A stretch of DNA of 64,000 nucleotides from Phenylobacterium kunshanense. Its GTDB lineage: Bacteria > Pseudomonadota > Alphaproteobacteria > Caulobacterales > Caulobacteraceae. How positions within the stretch are numbered: the first letter of the stretch is position 1; each line of letters opens with the position of its first letter. This document shows positions 1 to 8,110 of this stretch, one piece after another. The stretch lies in assembly GCF_003254525.1 (NCBI RefSeq), contig NZ_QFYS01000001.1:763027-827026 (forward strand), in the 5' to 3' direction. A program made the translations under genes and the position numbers. The notes beneath the pieces were generated by a model. The model did no database searches and was not told the DNA's origin. It was given only the letters and a program-made list of their open reading frames with translations.

Positions 1-314
1 AACAGCTCGTCCGCGTCGAGCGTCAGCGTCCAGTGGCCGTCGCAGAACGCATCGAGGATATGGTTCAGCCAGTCGACCCCGCGATGCCGCGCCTCATACC
101 GGAATTCGGCCTGGACGAGGTGGACGTCGGGCTGGGCCTGGAGGAAGGCGAGCGTTCCGTCGGTGGAGCCGTCGTCGACGACGATGAAGCGGTCGACTCC
201 CAGGGCCCGGTGATGCGCCAGGAGCGAGGGTAGCCGCAGCGCCTCGTCTCGCACGACTAGGCAGGCGCGGATCTCGCCCGCGCCCTGCGGCGCCGAGGGC
301 CCGAACCCCCTCAC
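1..314 (-). CDS. Glycosyltransferase family 2-like protein, 3' part cut by window edge
   Basis: The reverse strand reads as the first ~104 residues of a GT-A fold glycosyltransferase. The nucleotide-binding strand is VDRFIVVDDGSTDGT, preceded by RACLVVRDEALRLPSLLAHH, and a DxD-type metal site (TLDADEL) lies at the window edge. This is the layout of family-2 enzymes that move a sugar from a nucleotide donor to an envelope or polysaccharide acceptor. The acceptor cannot be told from the visible part. The start is uncertain: the GTG at 314 has a weak GGACG about 10 bases upstream, and another in-frame GTG lies at 335. The gene follows cheW on the same strand with a gap of about 60 bases, so it may be its own unit. 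Confidence 0.7.
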   Translation of the reverse strand, partial: MRGFGPSAPQGAGEIRACLVVRDEALRLPSLLAHHRALGVDRFIVVDDGSTDGTLAFLQAQPDVHLVQAEFRYEARHRGVDWLNHILDAFCDGHWTLTLDADEL

Positions 315-374
315 CTGATCGCCGACGTCCCCCACCCTGCCAGCATAGCAGGCGAAGGCGGCCGGGGCACGGCG

Positions 375-839
375 TCAGGCCGCGGCGGCCAGGGGCTCCT
401 GCGGCAGCAGGCTCGGCACGCTCAACCGGCTGAGGATCCGCCCCTCGAGCGGGATCAGGGCGTCGACGAAGGCCTCCTGCGGCCCGCCCTCGTACTTGGG
501 CGGATCCTGCATCTGGTCCGGCGACAGCATCATCGTCTCCTGCACCGCATCCACGAGCAGGCCGGCCGTCTGGCCGCCACAGTGGACGACCACGATCACG
601 TGCCGGCCCGAGGCCTCGGTGACGCCGAGACCCAGGCGGGCGCGGAGATCGAGCACCGGCATCACCGCGCCGCGAAGGTTGATGACGCCCAGGACGTAGG
701 GCGGCGCCTGCGGAAGCGGGGTGGAGGCGGTGAAGCCGCGGATCTCCCGCACCGACCGGATGTCGATGCAGAAGTCGTGGCCCGCCACCTCCAGCAGGAT
801 CAGTTCGATCGCCTCGCCGAGATGAGGCGCGGCGGACAT
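375..839 (-). CDS. cheW: Chemotaxis coupling protein CheW
   Basis: A 154-residue single-domain CheW. It couples chemoreceptors to the histidine kinase CheA in the cytoplasmic array. Visible family features are FCIDIRSVREIRGF near the N-terminus, PPYVLGVINLRGAVMPVLDL in the middle, and the hydrophobic strands HVIVVV and AGLLVDAVQE. I chose the ATG at 839 rather than the one 15 bases upstream because it forms a TGATG junction with the stop of the upstream chemoreceptor gene, which suggests translational coupling. No cheA, cheR, cheB or cheY is visible in the window. The signalling partners must be encoded elsewhere or beyond the left edge. The C-terminus is an Ala-rich tail. Confidence 0.93.
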   Translation of the reverse strand: MSAAPHLGEAIELILLEVAGHDFCIDIRSVREIRGFTASTPLPQAPPYVLGVINLRGAVMPVLDLRARLGLGVTEASGRHVIVVVHCGGQTAGLLVDAVQETMMLSPDQMQDPPKYEGGPQEAFVDALIPLEGRILSRLSVPSLLPQEPLAAAA

Positions 840-2338
840 CAGAACTCGCTCCATTCGCTTTGCGCGCCACCGCCAACCGCCGCCCGAAGCTTGCGCTGGA
901 GGGCGGGCGCATCCTGGCGGGGGCGCTCCATCCGGGGCGCCGCGCGAACGGCCTGGGCGGCCTGGGCGGCCTGATTGCCCACCTCGAAGCGGGCGACGAG
1001 CTGGGCCAGCTCCACCGCCTCGCGCTTGAGCTGCGCGGCCGCGGCCGTGGCTTCCTCGACCATGGCGGCGTTCTGCTGGGTGACCTGGTCCATCTGGTTG
1101 ACGGCGGTGTTCACCTGGCCGAGGCCGGTGGACTGCTCCTGCGCCGACTGGGCGATCTCGGAGACCAGGCCATCGATGCTGGCTACGCGCTCGACGATGG
1201 CCTCCAGCGCCTTGCCGGTGTCGGTGACCAGCTTCACGCCGCGGTCGACCTGGGCGCCGGACGACGAGATCAGGGTCTTGATCTCCTTGGCCGCCTCGGC
1301 GGATCGCTGGGCGAGCGCGCGCACTTCCTGGGCCACGACCGCGAAGCCCTTGCCCGCCTCGCCGGCCCGCGCGGCCTCGACCCCGGCGTTCAGGGCCAGG
1401 AGGTTGGTCTGGAAGGCGATCTCGTCGATCACGCCGATGATGTTGGAGATCTGCGACGAGCTCTGCTGGATATCGTGGATGGCCGAGACGGCTTCGCGCA
1501 CGACCTCGCCCGACCGCTCCGCCTCGGCGCGGGCGCCGGAGGCGACGCCGGAGGCTTCACGCGCGCCCTCCGCGCTGCGCTTCACCGTCGCCGTGATTTC
1601 GTCGAGAGCCGCCGCCGTCTCTTCCAGGCTGGCCGCCTGCTGCTCGGTCCGCCGCGACAGATCGTCGGACGCACTGGAGATCTCATCGGCGCCGCCGCGA
1701 ATCGACGAGGTCGTATGCATCACCGCGCTGATCGCCGTGCGCAGGCTGCTCGCAGTGCTGTTGAAGTCGTCGCGGATGCGCAGGTAGGGACCCTCGAAGT
1801 CAGCGTCGATGGCGGCGGTCAGGTCGCCCTGCGACAGGCGCTGCAGGCCATCGGCCAGGATGGAGACGACTTCGTCCTGCTCCTTGGCCGTAGCGGCGCG
1901 ATCGGCGTCGTTCCGGGCCCGCTCGTGCTCGACCTCCGTGATATCGGAGGCGAACTTCACCACCTTCACGGGCTTGCCCGTCTCGTCCATGACCGGGTTG
2001 TACGACGCCTGGATCCATACCTCGCGGCCGCCCTTGCCCAGGCGGCGGAACTTGGCGGCGACGAACTCGCCCCGGTTCAAGGTGCTCCAGAAATCGCGAT
2101 AGGCGCTGCTGCCAGCTTCCTGCGGATCCACGAACATCGCGTGCTTCCGCCCGACGATCTCCCCCTCGGAATACCCGAGCGTGTCCAGGAAGTTGCGATT
2201 GGCCCGAATGATGGTGCCGTCCAGTTCGAACTCGATCACGGCCTGCGAGCGCTCGATCGCCGCAACCATGCCCTCGAGATTACGGACGTGGGCCGCATCT
2301 GTCTTCTTGGCGCCCGAGGCGCCGCCAAACAACTTCAT
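839..2338 (-). CDS. Soluble methyl-accepting chemotaxis protein with PAS and HAMP domains
   Basis: A 499-residue chemoreceptor with no membrane segment or signal peptide, so it should sense a cytoplasmic cue. Order: PAS domain (about residues 15-130; [20 protein letters not shown], then the FASDIT end motif), a HAMP-like linker ([20 protein letters not shown]), then a long coiled-coil MCP signalling domain. The hairpin tip reads [19 protein letters not shown], with Gly where most receptors have Ala. The last residues are EWSEF, resembling the xWxxF tether that recruits CheR or CheB. The ATG at 2338 is preferred over an upstream start (2362) because GGGGA sits 6-8 bases before it. The gene is coupled to cheW through a one-base overlap. 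Confidence 0.93.
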   Translation of the reverse strand: MKLFGGASGAKKTDAAHVRNLEGMVAAIERSQAVIEFELDGTIIRANRNFLDTLGYSEGEIVGRKHAMFVDPQEAGSSAYRDFWSTLNRGEFVAAKFRRLGKGGREVWIQASYNPVMDETGKPVKVVKFASDITEVEHERARNDADRAATAKEQDEVVSILADGLQRLSQGDLTAAIDADFEGPYLRIRDDFNSTASSLRTAISAVMHTTSSIRGGADEISSASDDLSRRTEQQAASLEETAAALDEITATVKRSAEGAREASGVASGARAEAERSGEVVREAVSAIHDIQQSSSQISNIIGVIDEIAFQTNLLALNAGVEAARAGEAGKGFAVVAQEVRALAQRSAEAAKEIKTLISSSGAQVDRGVKLVTDTGKALEAIVERVASIDGLVSEIAQSAQEQSTGLGQVNTAVNQMDQVTQQNAAMVEEATAAAAQLKREAVELAQLVARFEVGNQAAQAAQAVRAAPRMERPRQDAPALQRKLRAAVGGGAQSEWSEF

Positions 2339-2655
2339 CGATTGTCCCCATTCGATCAGCACGCGAGCCCTCGATCGGGCGGGCGCGGTTCGCGAACGAG
2401 GATTTGCGAAATGGGATTAATCAGACCTGAATTCACCAGGTCATGGACACCCAAAATGAGGAACTATTGTATGTAGAAACAACTATTAGCTGCCTAATTT
2501 CTGAATAGTCGAACGGTGCCCGAGTCTAGCGCTCAAAATAGGTACAACCTTATACCTGCCCTCACGCCATCTGCACGGCTTGGGTGTGGATGGGTCGCCT
2601 TCCCCATTCCGAACGTCCGCGCGTCGCGCTAGGAGTCGTCTCCTTGGGGAGCGCC
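2339..2655. other. Divergent intergenic region between chemoreceptor and plsY
   Basis: About 317 bases separate two divergent genes. The middle (about 2400-2560) is clearly more A+T-rich than its surroundings and probably carries both promoters, but I could not pick out a -35/-10 pair with confidence. A GGGGAG ribosome-binding site lies near the right end, just before plsY. No gene or RNA was recognised here. Confidence 0.5.
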
Positions 2656-3300
2656 ATGCCTGACAGCCTAGTCCTGTTTTCCATCGCCATCGTCGGCGGA
2701 TATCTGCTGGGGTCGATCCCGTTCGGCGTGCTGGTGATGCGCGCGGCCGGCGCCGGCGACCCGCGCGCCATCGGGTCCGGCAACATCGGCGCGACCAACG
2801 TCCTGCGCAGCGGCAAGAAGGGGCTCGCCCTCCTCACCCTGCTGGGCGACGGCGGCAAGGGCGCGCTAGCGGTGCTGCTGGCCTGGCTGGCGACGCGCGA
2901 TGCGCCGGTCGAGCGTCAGGCCGTCGTGGTCGCGCTGGCGGCAGGCTCGGCGTTTCTCGGGCACCTGTTTCCCGTCTGGCTGGGCTTCAAGGGCGGCAAG
3001 GGCGTGGCGACGTTCTTCGGCACCCTGCTGGCGGCCGCCTGGCCCGTGGGGATCGTGGCCGGCGCGGCCTGGCTGATCACCGCCGGCGTGTTCCGGATCT
3101 CGTCGCTCGCCGCCCTGGTGGCGGTGGCCATCGCGCCGGCGGCGGCGCTGCTGCTCGGCCGGCCCCATGCGATCGCCCTGCTGGCGCTGTTCATGGCCCT
3201 GCTGGTCTATGTGCGTCACGCGCCCAACATCCGCCGCCTGCTGAAGGGCGAGGAGCCCAGGATCGGCGCCGGCAAGAAGGCCGAGGACCCGGCGGAGTGA
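2656..3300 (+). CDS. plsY: Acyl-phosphate:glycerol-3-phosphate acyltransferase PlsY
   Basis: A 214-residue inner-membrane enzyme that moves an acyl chain from acyl-phosphate to glycerol-3-phosphate, the first step of phospholipid synthesis (with PlsX). The family motifs are present: [12 protein letters not shown] after the first membrane helix, [16 protein letters not shown] in the middle, and [17 protein letters not shown] at the C-terminal cytoplasmic loop. Five hydrophobic segments can be counted. The ATG at 2656 is chosen over an upstream in-frame ATG because GGGGAG lies about 8 bases before it and the protein then starts at the first membrane helix. The stop overlaps the dprA start by four bases (GTGA), so the two genes form an operon. 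Confidence 0.95.
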   Translation: MPDSLVLFSIAIVGGYLLGSIPFGVLVMRAAGAGDPRAIGSGNIGATNVLRSGKKGLALLTLLGDGGKGALAVLLAWLATRDAPVERQAVVVALAAGSAFLGHLFPVWLGFKGGKGVATFFGTLLAAAWPVGIVAGAAWLITAGVFRISSLAALVAVAIAPAAALLLGRPHAIALLALFMALLVYVRHAPNIRRLLKGEEPRIGAGKKAEDPAE

Positions 3301-4388
3301 TCCGCACCCTCTCCGACGTCCAGCGGCGCGACTGGCTGCGGCTCGCCCGCACCGAGAACGTCGGCCCGGTCACCTTCGACCAGCTCATCAGCCGCTATGG
3401 CGAGCCGGCCCTCGCCCTGGCCGCCCTGCCCGACCTGGCCCGGCGGGGCGGGCGCATGGCGACACTGAAGGTTCCCAGCGAGGCCGACGCCGACCGGGAG
3501 CTCGCCGCCGGCGCGGCCCTGGGCGCCCGGCTGATCTGCGCCTGCGAGCCCGACTTTCCCCAGGCCCTGGCCGCCCTGGACCCGCCGCCGCCCCTGCTAT
3601 GGGTTCGTGGCGACTTCGGCCTGCTGGACCGCCGTACGGTGGCCATCGTCGGGGCACGGGTGGCCTCGGCCGCAGGCCAGCGGTTCGCCCGCGGCCTGGC
3701 GGCCGAACTGGGCGCGGCGGGCTGCGTGGTCGTCTCGGGCCTGGCGCGCGGCATCGACGGGGCGGCGCACGAGGGTAGCCTCCCCACCGGTACGGTCGCG
3801 GTCCTGGGCGGCGGCATCGACGACGTCTATCCGCCCGAACATCGCGACCTCTATGCTCGGATCGTCGAGCAGGGGTGCGTGGTTTCTGAGAACGAGCCCG
3901 GCCGCACCGCCGTCGCCCGCGACTTTCCGCGCCGCAACCGGATCATCGCCGGCCTGTCGCGCGCAGTGGTCGTGGTGGAGGCGGAGCTTCGGTCTGGATC
4001 GCTGATCACCGCGCGCCTTGCCAACGAACAGGGCCGCGAGGTGCTGGCCGTGCCGGGCTCGCCGCTCGACCCGCGCGCCAAGGGAACCAACGACCTCATC
4101 CGCCAGGGCGCGGCGATCTGCGAAGGCGCCGAGGACGTGCTGAGGGCCATCGAGGGCCTGGGCGGCTTCCGCGAGCCCGAGCGTACGCCCTACCGACCGC
4201 CGCCCGTGGATGCGGACGACGCACTGCGCGAGCGCCTGGCCGACCTGCTGTCGCCGACGCCGGTTTCCAGGGACGAACTGGTGCGCGCCGCGGGGGCGCC
4301 CGCGCCCGCCGTCTTCGCCGCCCTGATGGAGCTGGCGCTCGCCGGTCGGGCCGAACTGCTGCCGGGCGGAATGGTCGCGAAGGGGTGA
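3297..4388 (+). CDS. dprA: DNA-processing protein DprA
   Basis: A 363-residue DprA. It loads RecA on incoming single-stranded DNA during natural transformation. The extended Rossmann fold is visible: [53 protein letters not shown], then [20 protein letters not shown] and [20 protein letters not shown]. Residues ~295-360 look like the C-terminal winged-helix domain ([21 protein letters not shown]). It starts with GTG, sharing four bases with the plsY stop, which indicates translational coupling. The plsY-dprA-topA order is common in Alphaproteobacteria. Other competence genes are not in the window. Confidence 0.95.
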   Translation: MIRTLSDVQRRDWLRLARTENVGPVTFDQLISRYGEPALALAALPDLARRGGRMATLKVPSEADADRELAAGAALGARLICACEPDFPQALAALDPPPPLLWVRGDFGLLDRRTVAIVGARVASAAGQRFARGLAAELGAAGCVVVSGLARGIDGAAHEGSLPTGTVAVLGGGIDDVYPPEHRDLYARIVEQGCVVSENEPGRTAVARDFPRRNRIIAGLSRAVVVVEAELRSGSLITARLANEQGREVLAVPGSPLDPRAKGTNDLIRQGAAICEGAEDVLRAIEGLGGFREPERTPYRPPPVDADDALRERLADLLSPTPVSRDELVRAAGAPAPAVFAALMELALAGRAELLPGGMVAKG

Positions 4389-4404
4389 GCCCCTAAAGGG
4401 GCTC
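4387..4404 (+). terminator. Hairpin directly after dprA
   Basis: A perfect 7-base-pair stem, GAGCCCC, with loop TAAA and GGGGCTC, begins at the dprA stop codon. There is no T-run after it, so it is at best a weak or Rho-assisted terminator, or an mRNA 3' end stabiliser. It lies in the 100-base gap before topA. Confidence 0.4.
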
Positions 4405-4488
4405 GGGGGATCTGCGCGAATCCGGCCCGTTGACAGCCCCGCCGGACCGCCCCCACCTTCCGCGCTCTTTGGGATCAGACCGCACCTT

Positions 4489-7137
4489 ATGAACCTCGTC
4501 ATCGTCGAGAGCCCGGCCAAGGCCAAGACCATCAACAAGTACCTGGGCTCGGACTACAAGGTGCTGGCCTCGTACGGCCACGTCCGCGACCTACCGCCCA
4601 AGGACGGCTCGGTCCGCCCCGACGAAGATTTCGACATGTCGTGGGAGGTCGACGGCAAGGCGGCCAAGCGGCTGGCCGAGATCGCGGATGCGGCCAAGGG
4701 CGCCGACCGCCTGATCCTCGCCACCGACCCCGACCGCGAGGGCGAGGCCATCTCGTGGCACGTGCTGGAGGTGCTGCAGAAGAAGCGGGCGCTGAAGGAC
4801 AAGTCCGTCCAGCGCGTCGTCTTCAACGCCATCACCAAGTCGGCCGTCACCGAGGCGATGGCCAACCCGCGCGACCTCGACATGGAGCTGGTCGAGGCCT
4901 ACCTCGCCCGCCGCGCCCTGGACTACCTCGTCGGCTTCACCCTCTCGCCGGTGCTGTGGCGCAAGCTGCCGGGCGCCAAGTCGGCCGGACGGGTTCAGTC
5001 GGTGGCCCTGCGCGTCATCGTCGACCGCGAGATCGAGATCGAGCGGTTCAGGACCCAGGAATACTGGACCGTCGAAGCCGAGGTCTCGGCCAACAGCGAC
5101 CCCTTCACCGCGCGCCTCGTGAAGCACGACGGCAAGCGCCTGACCAAGTTCGATCTGGCCAGCGAGGCCAGCGCCTTCGCGGCGCGCGACGCGGTAAAGG
5201 CCGCGACGTTCACGGTGGCGGCCCTGGAGCGCAAGCCCGGCCGCCGCTCGCCGCCCCCGCCCTTCACCACCTCCAGCCTGCAGCAGGAGGCGTCGCGCAA
5301 GCTCGGCTTCAACGCCCAGCGGACGATGCAGACGGCGCAGAAGCTGTACGAGGGCGTCGACATCGGCGGCGAGACCGTCGGCCTGATCACCTACATGCGG
5401 ACCGACGGCGTGCAGACCGCGCCCGAGGCGCTGGACGAGGCCCGCGCCGTGATCGGGGGCCTGTACGGCAAGGAGTATGTGCCGGAGAAGCCCCGCTTCT
5501 ACTCGACCAAGGCCAAGAACGCCCAGGAGGCCCACGAAGCCATCCGCCCGACCAGCCTGGCCCGCAACCCGGGCAAGCTGCGCCTGGAGGGCGACCTCGG
5601 CCGGCTCTACGAGCTGATCTGGAAGCGGATGATCGCCTCGCAGATGGAGAGCGCCCGCATCGAGCGGACGACCATCGACCTCGAGAGCGCCGACGGCAAG
5701 ACGGGCCTGCGCGCCACCGGCCAGGTGGTGACCTTCCCCGGCTACCTCGCGGTCTATGAAGAAGGCCAGGACGATCCCGAGGACGAGGAAGGCGGTCGCC
5801 TGCCCCAGGTCTCGGAAGGCGCCGAGGCCAAGGTGCGCTCGGCCAAGGCCGACCAGCACTTCACCGAACCGCCGCCGCGCTATTCCGAAGCCAGCCTGGT
5901 GAAGAAGATGGAGGAGCTGGGCATCGGCCGGCCCTCCACCTACGCCTCGATCCTGACGGTGCTGCGCGACCGCGCCTATGTGCGGATGGAGAAGCAGCGC
6001 TTCGTGCCCGAGGACAAGGGCCGGCTGCTGATCGCCTTCCTGGAGGAGTTCTTCGGCCGATACGTGGAGTACGACTTCACGGCCGGGCTGGAGGAGCGCC
6101 TCGACCTGGTCTCCGCCGGGGATCTGGACTGGAAGGTCCTGCTTCGGGAGTTCTGGGAGGATTTCAACCGGAAGATCGGTGAGATGGGCGAGCTGCGGAT
6201 GAGCGACGTGCTCACCGCGCTGGACACCACCCTCGGTCCGCACCTCTTCCCCGACAAGCCGGACGGGTCAGACCCGCGCGCCTGCCCGGTGTGCAACACC
6301 GGTCGCATGGGCCTGAAGTCGAGCCGGTTCGGCCCGTTCCTCGGCTGCTCGAACTATCCCGAGTGCCGCCACACCCGGCCGCTGACCGTGGCCGAGGACG
6401 GCGACGAGGCCGCCGCCGGCGACCGCGAGCTGGGCGTCGACCCGGTGACCGGCGAGACCGTCTTCCTGAAGTCCGGCCGCTTCGGCCCCTACGTCCAGCT
6501 CGGCGAGGGCGAGAAGCCCAAGCGGGCCAGCCTGCCCAAGGGCTGGAGCGCGCCCGACATGGACCTGGAGAAGGGCCTGCGCCTGCTGCGCCTGCCCCGC
6601 GAGATCGGCAAGCACCCCGAGGACGGCAAGCCGATCCTGGCCGGCATCGGCCGCTTCGGCCCGTTCGTGCAGCACGACGGCACCTATGCGAACCTGCCGT
6701 CGGTGGACGAGGTCTTCGAGGTGGGCGTGAACCGCGCCGTCGACCTGATCGCCACCAAGCGCGCGGGCCGACGCGGCGGCGAGGCCGCGGCGCTGAAGGA
6801 CCTGGGCGCCCACCCGGCGGACGGCCAGCCGGTCCGGGTGCTTTCGGGCCGCTACGGCCCCTACATCAAGCACGGCTCGACCAACGCCAACGTGCCGCGC
6901 GGCGCCGATCCCATGTCGGTGACCCTGGAGCAGGCGGTGGCCCTGATCGCCGAGCGCGAGGCCAAGGGCGGCGGCAAGAAGAAGCCGGCCCGCGCCGCCA
7001 AGGCCAAGGCGGAACCGAAGGCCAAGGCGGCGGCGAAGAAGCCGGCGGCCAAGAAGACCGCCGCGAAGAAGGCGGCCCCGAAGACGTCGACAAAGGCGCC
7101 GGCCGACGACATCGGGGACGACGAGGCGCCGTTCTAG
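4489..7137 (+). CDS. topA: DNA topoisomerase I (type IA)
   Basis: An 882-residue topoisomerase that relaxes negative supercoils by single-strand passage. The N-terminal Toprim domain shows IVESPAKAKTINKYLG and the DPDREGE acidic triad. The catalytic tyrosine is about residue 302 in GLITYMRTDG. One clear C4 zinc finger follows near residue 600 (CPVCNTGRMG ... GCSNYPECRHT). Then come three C-terminal repeats with the signature GRFGPYVQ, GRFGPFVQ and GRYGPYIK. The last ~60 residues form a Lys/Ala-rich tail that should bind DNA. The ATG at 4489 has only a weak ribosome-binding site. A TTGACA hexamer lies at 4430-4435, but I found no matching -10 box. Confidence 0.97.
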   Translation: MNLVIVESPAKAKTINKYLGSDYKVLASYGHVRDLPPKDGSVRPDEDFDMSWEVDGKAAKRLAEIADAAKGADRLILATDPDREGEAISWHVLEVLQKKRALKDKSVQRVVFNAITKSAVTEAMANPRDLDMELVEAYLARRALDYLVGFTLSPVLWRKLPGAKSAGRVQSVALRVIVDREIEIERFRTQEYWTVEAEVSANSDPFTARLVKHDGKRLTKFDLASEASAFAARDAVKAATFTVAALERKPGRRSPPPPFTTSSLQQEASRKLGFNAQRTMQTAQKLYEGVDIGGETVGLITYMRTDGVQTAPEALDEARAVIGGLYGKEYVPEKPRFYSTKAKNAQEAHEAIRPTSLARNPGKLRLEGDLGRLYELIWKRMIASQMESARIERTTIDLESADGKTGLRATGQVVTFPGYLAVYEEGQDDPEDEEGGRLPQVSEGAEAKVRSAKADQHFTEPPPRYSEASLVKKMEELGIGRPSTYASILTVLRDRAYVRMEKQRFVPEDKGRLLIAFLEEFFGRYVEYDFTAGLEERLDLVSAGDLDWKVLLREFWEDFNRKIGEMGELRMSDVLTALDTTLGPHLFPDKPDGSDPRACPVCNTGRMGLKSSRFGPFLGCSNYPECRHTRPLTVAEDGDEAAAGDRELGVDPVTGETVFLKSGRFGPYVQLGEGEKPKRASLPKGWSAPDMDLEKGLRLLRLPREIGKHPEDGKPILAGIGRFGPFVQHDGTYANLPSVDEVFEVGVNRAVDLIATKRAGRRGGEAAALKDLGAHPADGQPVRVLSGRYGPYIKHGSTNANVPRGADPMSVTLEQAVALIAEREAKGGGKKKPARAAKAKAEPKAKAAAKKPAAKKTAAKKAAPKTSTKAPADDIGDDEAPF

Positions 7138-7146
7138 GCCTGTACT

Positions 7147-7256
7147 CCCCGCTCGTCCCCGCGAAGGCGGGGACCCAAGCGGAAGTGCAGACAGCGGGCG
7201 GTCACGGATTATCCTGCTTTCAGCTTGGATCCCCGCCTTCGCGGGGATGAGCGGGA
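7147..7256. repeat. REPIN-like pair of inverted palindromic repeats
   Basis: Two 34-base elements in inverted orientation occupy the topA-hydrolase gap: left copy 7147-7180, right copy 7223-7256, matching as reverse complements at about 31 of 34 positions. Each copy is itself a palindrome built on CCCCGC-GAAG-GCGGGG. The layout is that of REP doublets (REPINs), which usually move with a RAYT transposase in trans. No RAYT gene is seen in the window and I noticed no second copy. In RNA the pair could form a large cruciform-like hairpin and may act as a transcription boundary after topA. Confidence 0.85.
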
Positions 7257-7268
7257 TTTGGAACGGCC

Positions 7269-8066
7269 ATGCCCCACGCCTCGATCAACGGCCTGAACCT
7301 CTACTTCGAGCGTGCCGGTGAGGGACCGCCGCTGCTCTTCATCTCCGGCACCGGCGGCGATCTGCGGGTGCAGCCGAACGTGTTCGCATCGCCCCTGGCC
7401 CGGGCGTTCGACCTTGTGGCCTATGACCAGCGGGGCCTGGGCCGGACGGACAAGCCCGACGTCCCCTATTCCATGGCGCAGTATGCCGACGACGCGGCCG
7501 CCCTCATGGATCACGTGGGCTGGGACGAGGCGCTGGTACTGGGGGTCTCCTTCGGCGGGATGGTCGCCCAGGAACTCGTCCTGCGGCATCCTGGGAAGGT
7601 GAAGCGGCTGGTGCTGGCGTGCACCTCGCCGGGCGGCGCGGGGGGCGCTTCCTATCCGTTCCACGAGATCGAGCACCTGAAGGGCGAAGCGCGGGCCCGG
7701 CACATGATCCCGATCAGCGACGTGCGGCGCGACGCGGCCTGGGCCGCAGCACACCCTGCCGAGTACGAGAAGCTGGTGGAGCTTTCCGCCGCCGACCCCT
7801 TCGCCGGCGAGCCTGGCCGCGACCAGGGCGCCCACCGGCAGCTCGAGGCGCGGGCGGCGCACGACACCTGGGACCGCTTGCCGCAGATCGCCTGCCCGGT
7901 GCTGATCGCGGCCGGCCGCCACGACGGAATCGCCCTGCCGGAGACGCAGGAGAAGATGGCCAGCCGAATCCCCGGGGCGGAGCTGCAGTGGTTCGAGGGC
8001 GGCCACCTGTTCATGATCCAGGACCGCACCGCCTACCCGGCCATGATCGCGTTTCTGAAGGGCTGA
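7269..8066 (+). CDS. Alpha/beta-fold hydrolase
   Basis: A 265-residue alpha/beta hydrolase. The nucleophile elbow is GVSFGG (Ser near residue 95), with an oxyanion region near ISGTGGD, an acid at AAGRHDGI and a catalytic His at FEGGHLFM, so the triad looks complete. The cap region (about 120-200) holds no signature that tells the substrate. It resembles the 3-oxoadipate enol-lactonase or esterase type, but that is not proof of function. No signal peptide is seen, so it is probably cytoplasmic. It stands between the palindromic repeat pair and rnr and may be transcribed alone. Confidence 0.85.
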   Translation: MPHASINGLNLYFERAGEGPPLLFISGTGGDLRVQPNVFASPLARAFDLVAYDQRGLGRTDKPDVPYSMAQYADDAAALMDHVGWDEALVLGVSFGGMVAQELVLRHPGKVKRLVLACTSPGGAGGASYPFHEIEHLKGEARARHMIPISDVRRDAAWAAAHPAEYEKLVELSAADPFAGEPGRDQGAHRQLEARAAHDTWDRLPQIACPVLIAAGRHDGIALPETQEKMASRIPGAELQWFEGGHLFMIQDRTAYPAMIAFLKG

Positions 8067-8110
8067 CGGAGCGGAGCCGTCGCGGCCGCGTTCCGTGCTA
8101 AGCACACGCC

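Noticed and set aside
4430..4460. topA promoter from the TTGACA at 4430-4435
   Set aside because: The -35 hexamer is perfect but no plausible -10 follows at 15-19 bases, so I did not call a promoter.
7209..8105. Minus-strand open frame covering the alpha/beta hydrolase, ending in a SSPRRRGSK-like peptide
   Set aside because: It is antisense to a gene with a complete catalytic triad, and its end is a translation of the palindromic repeat.
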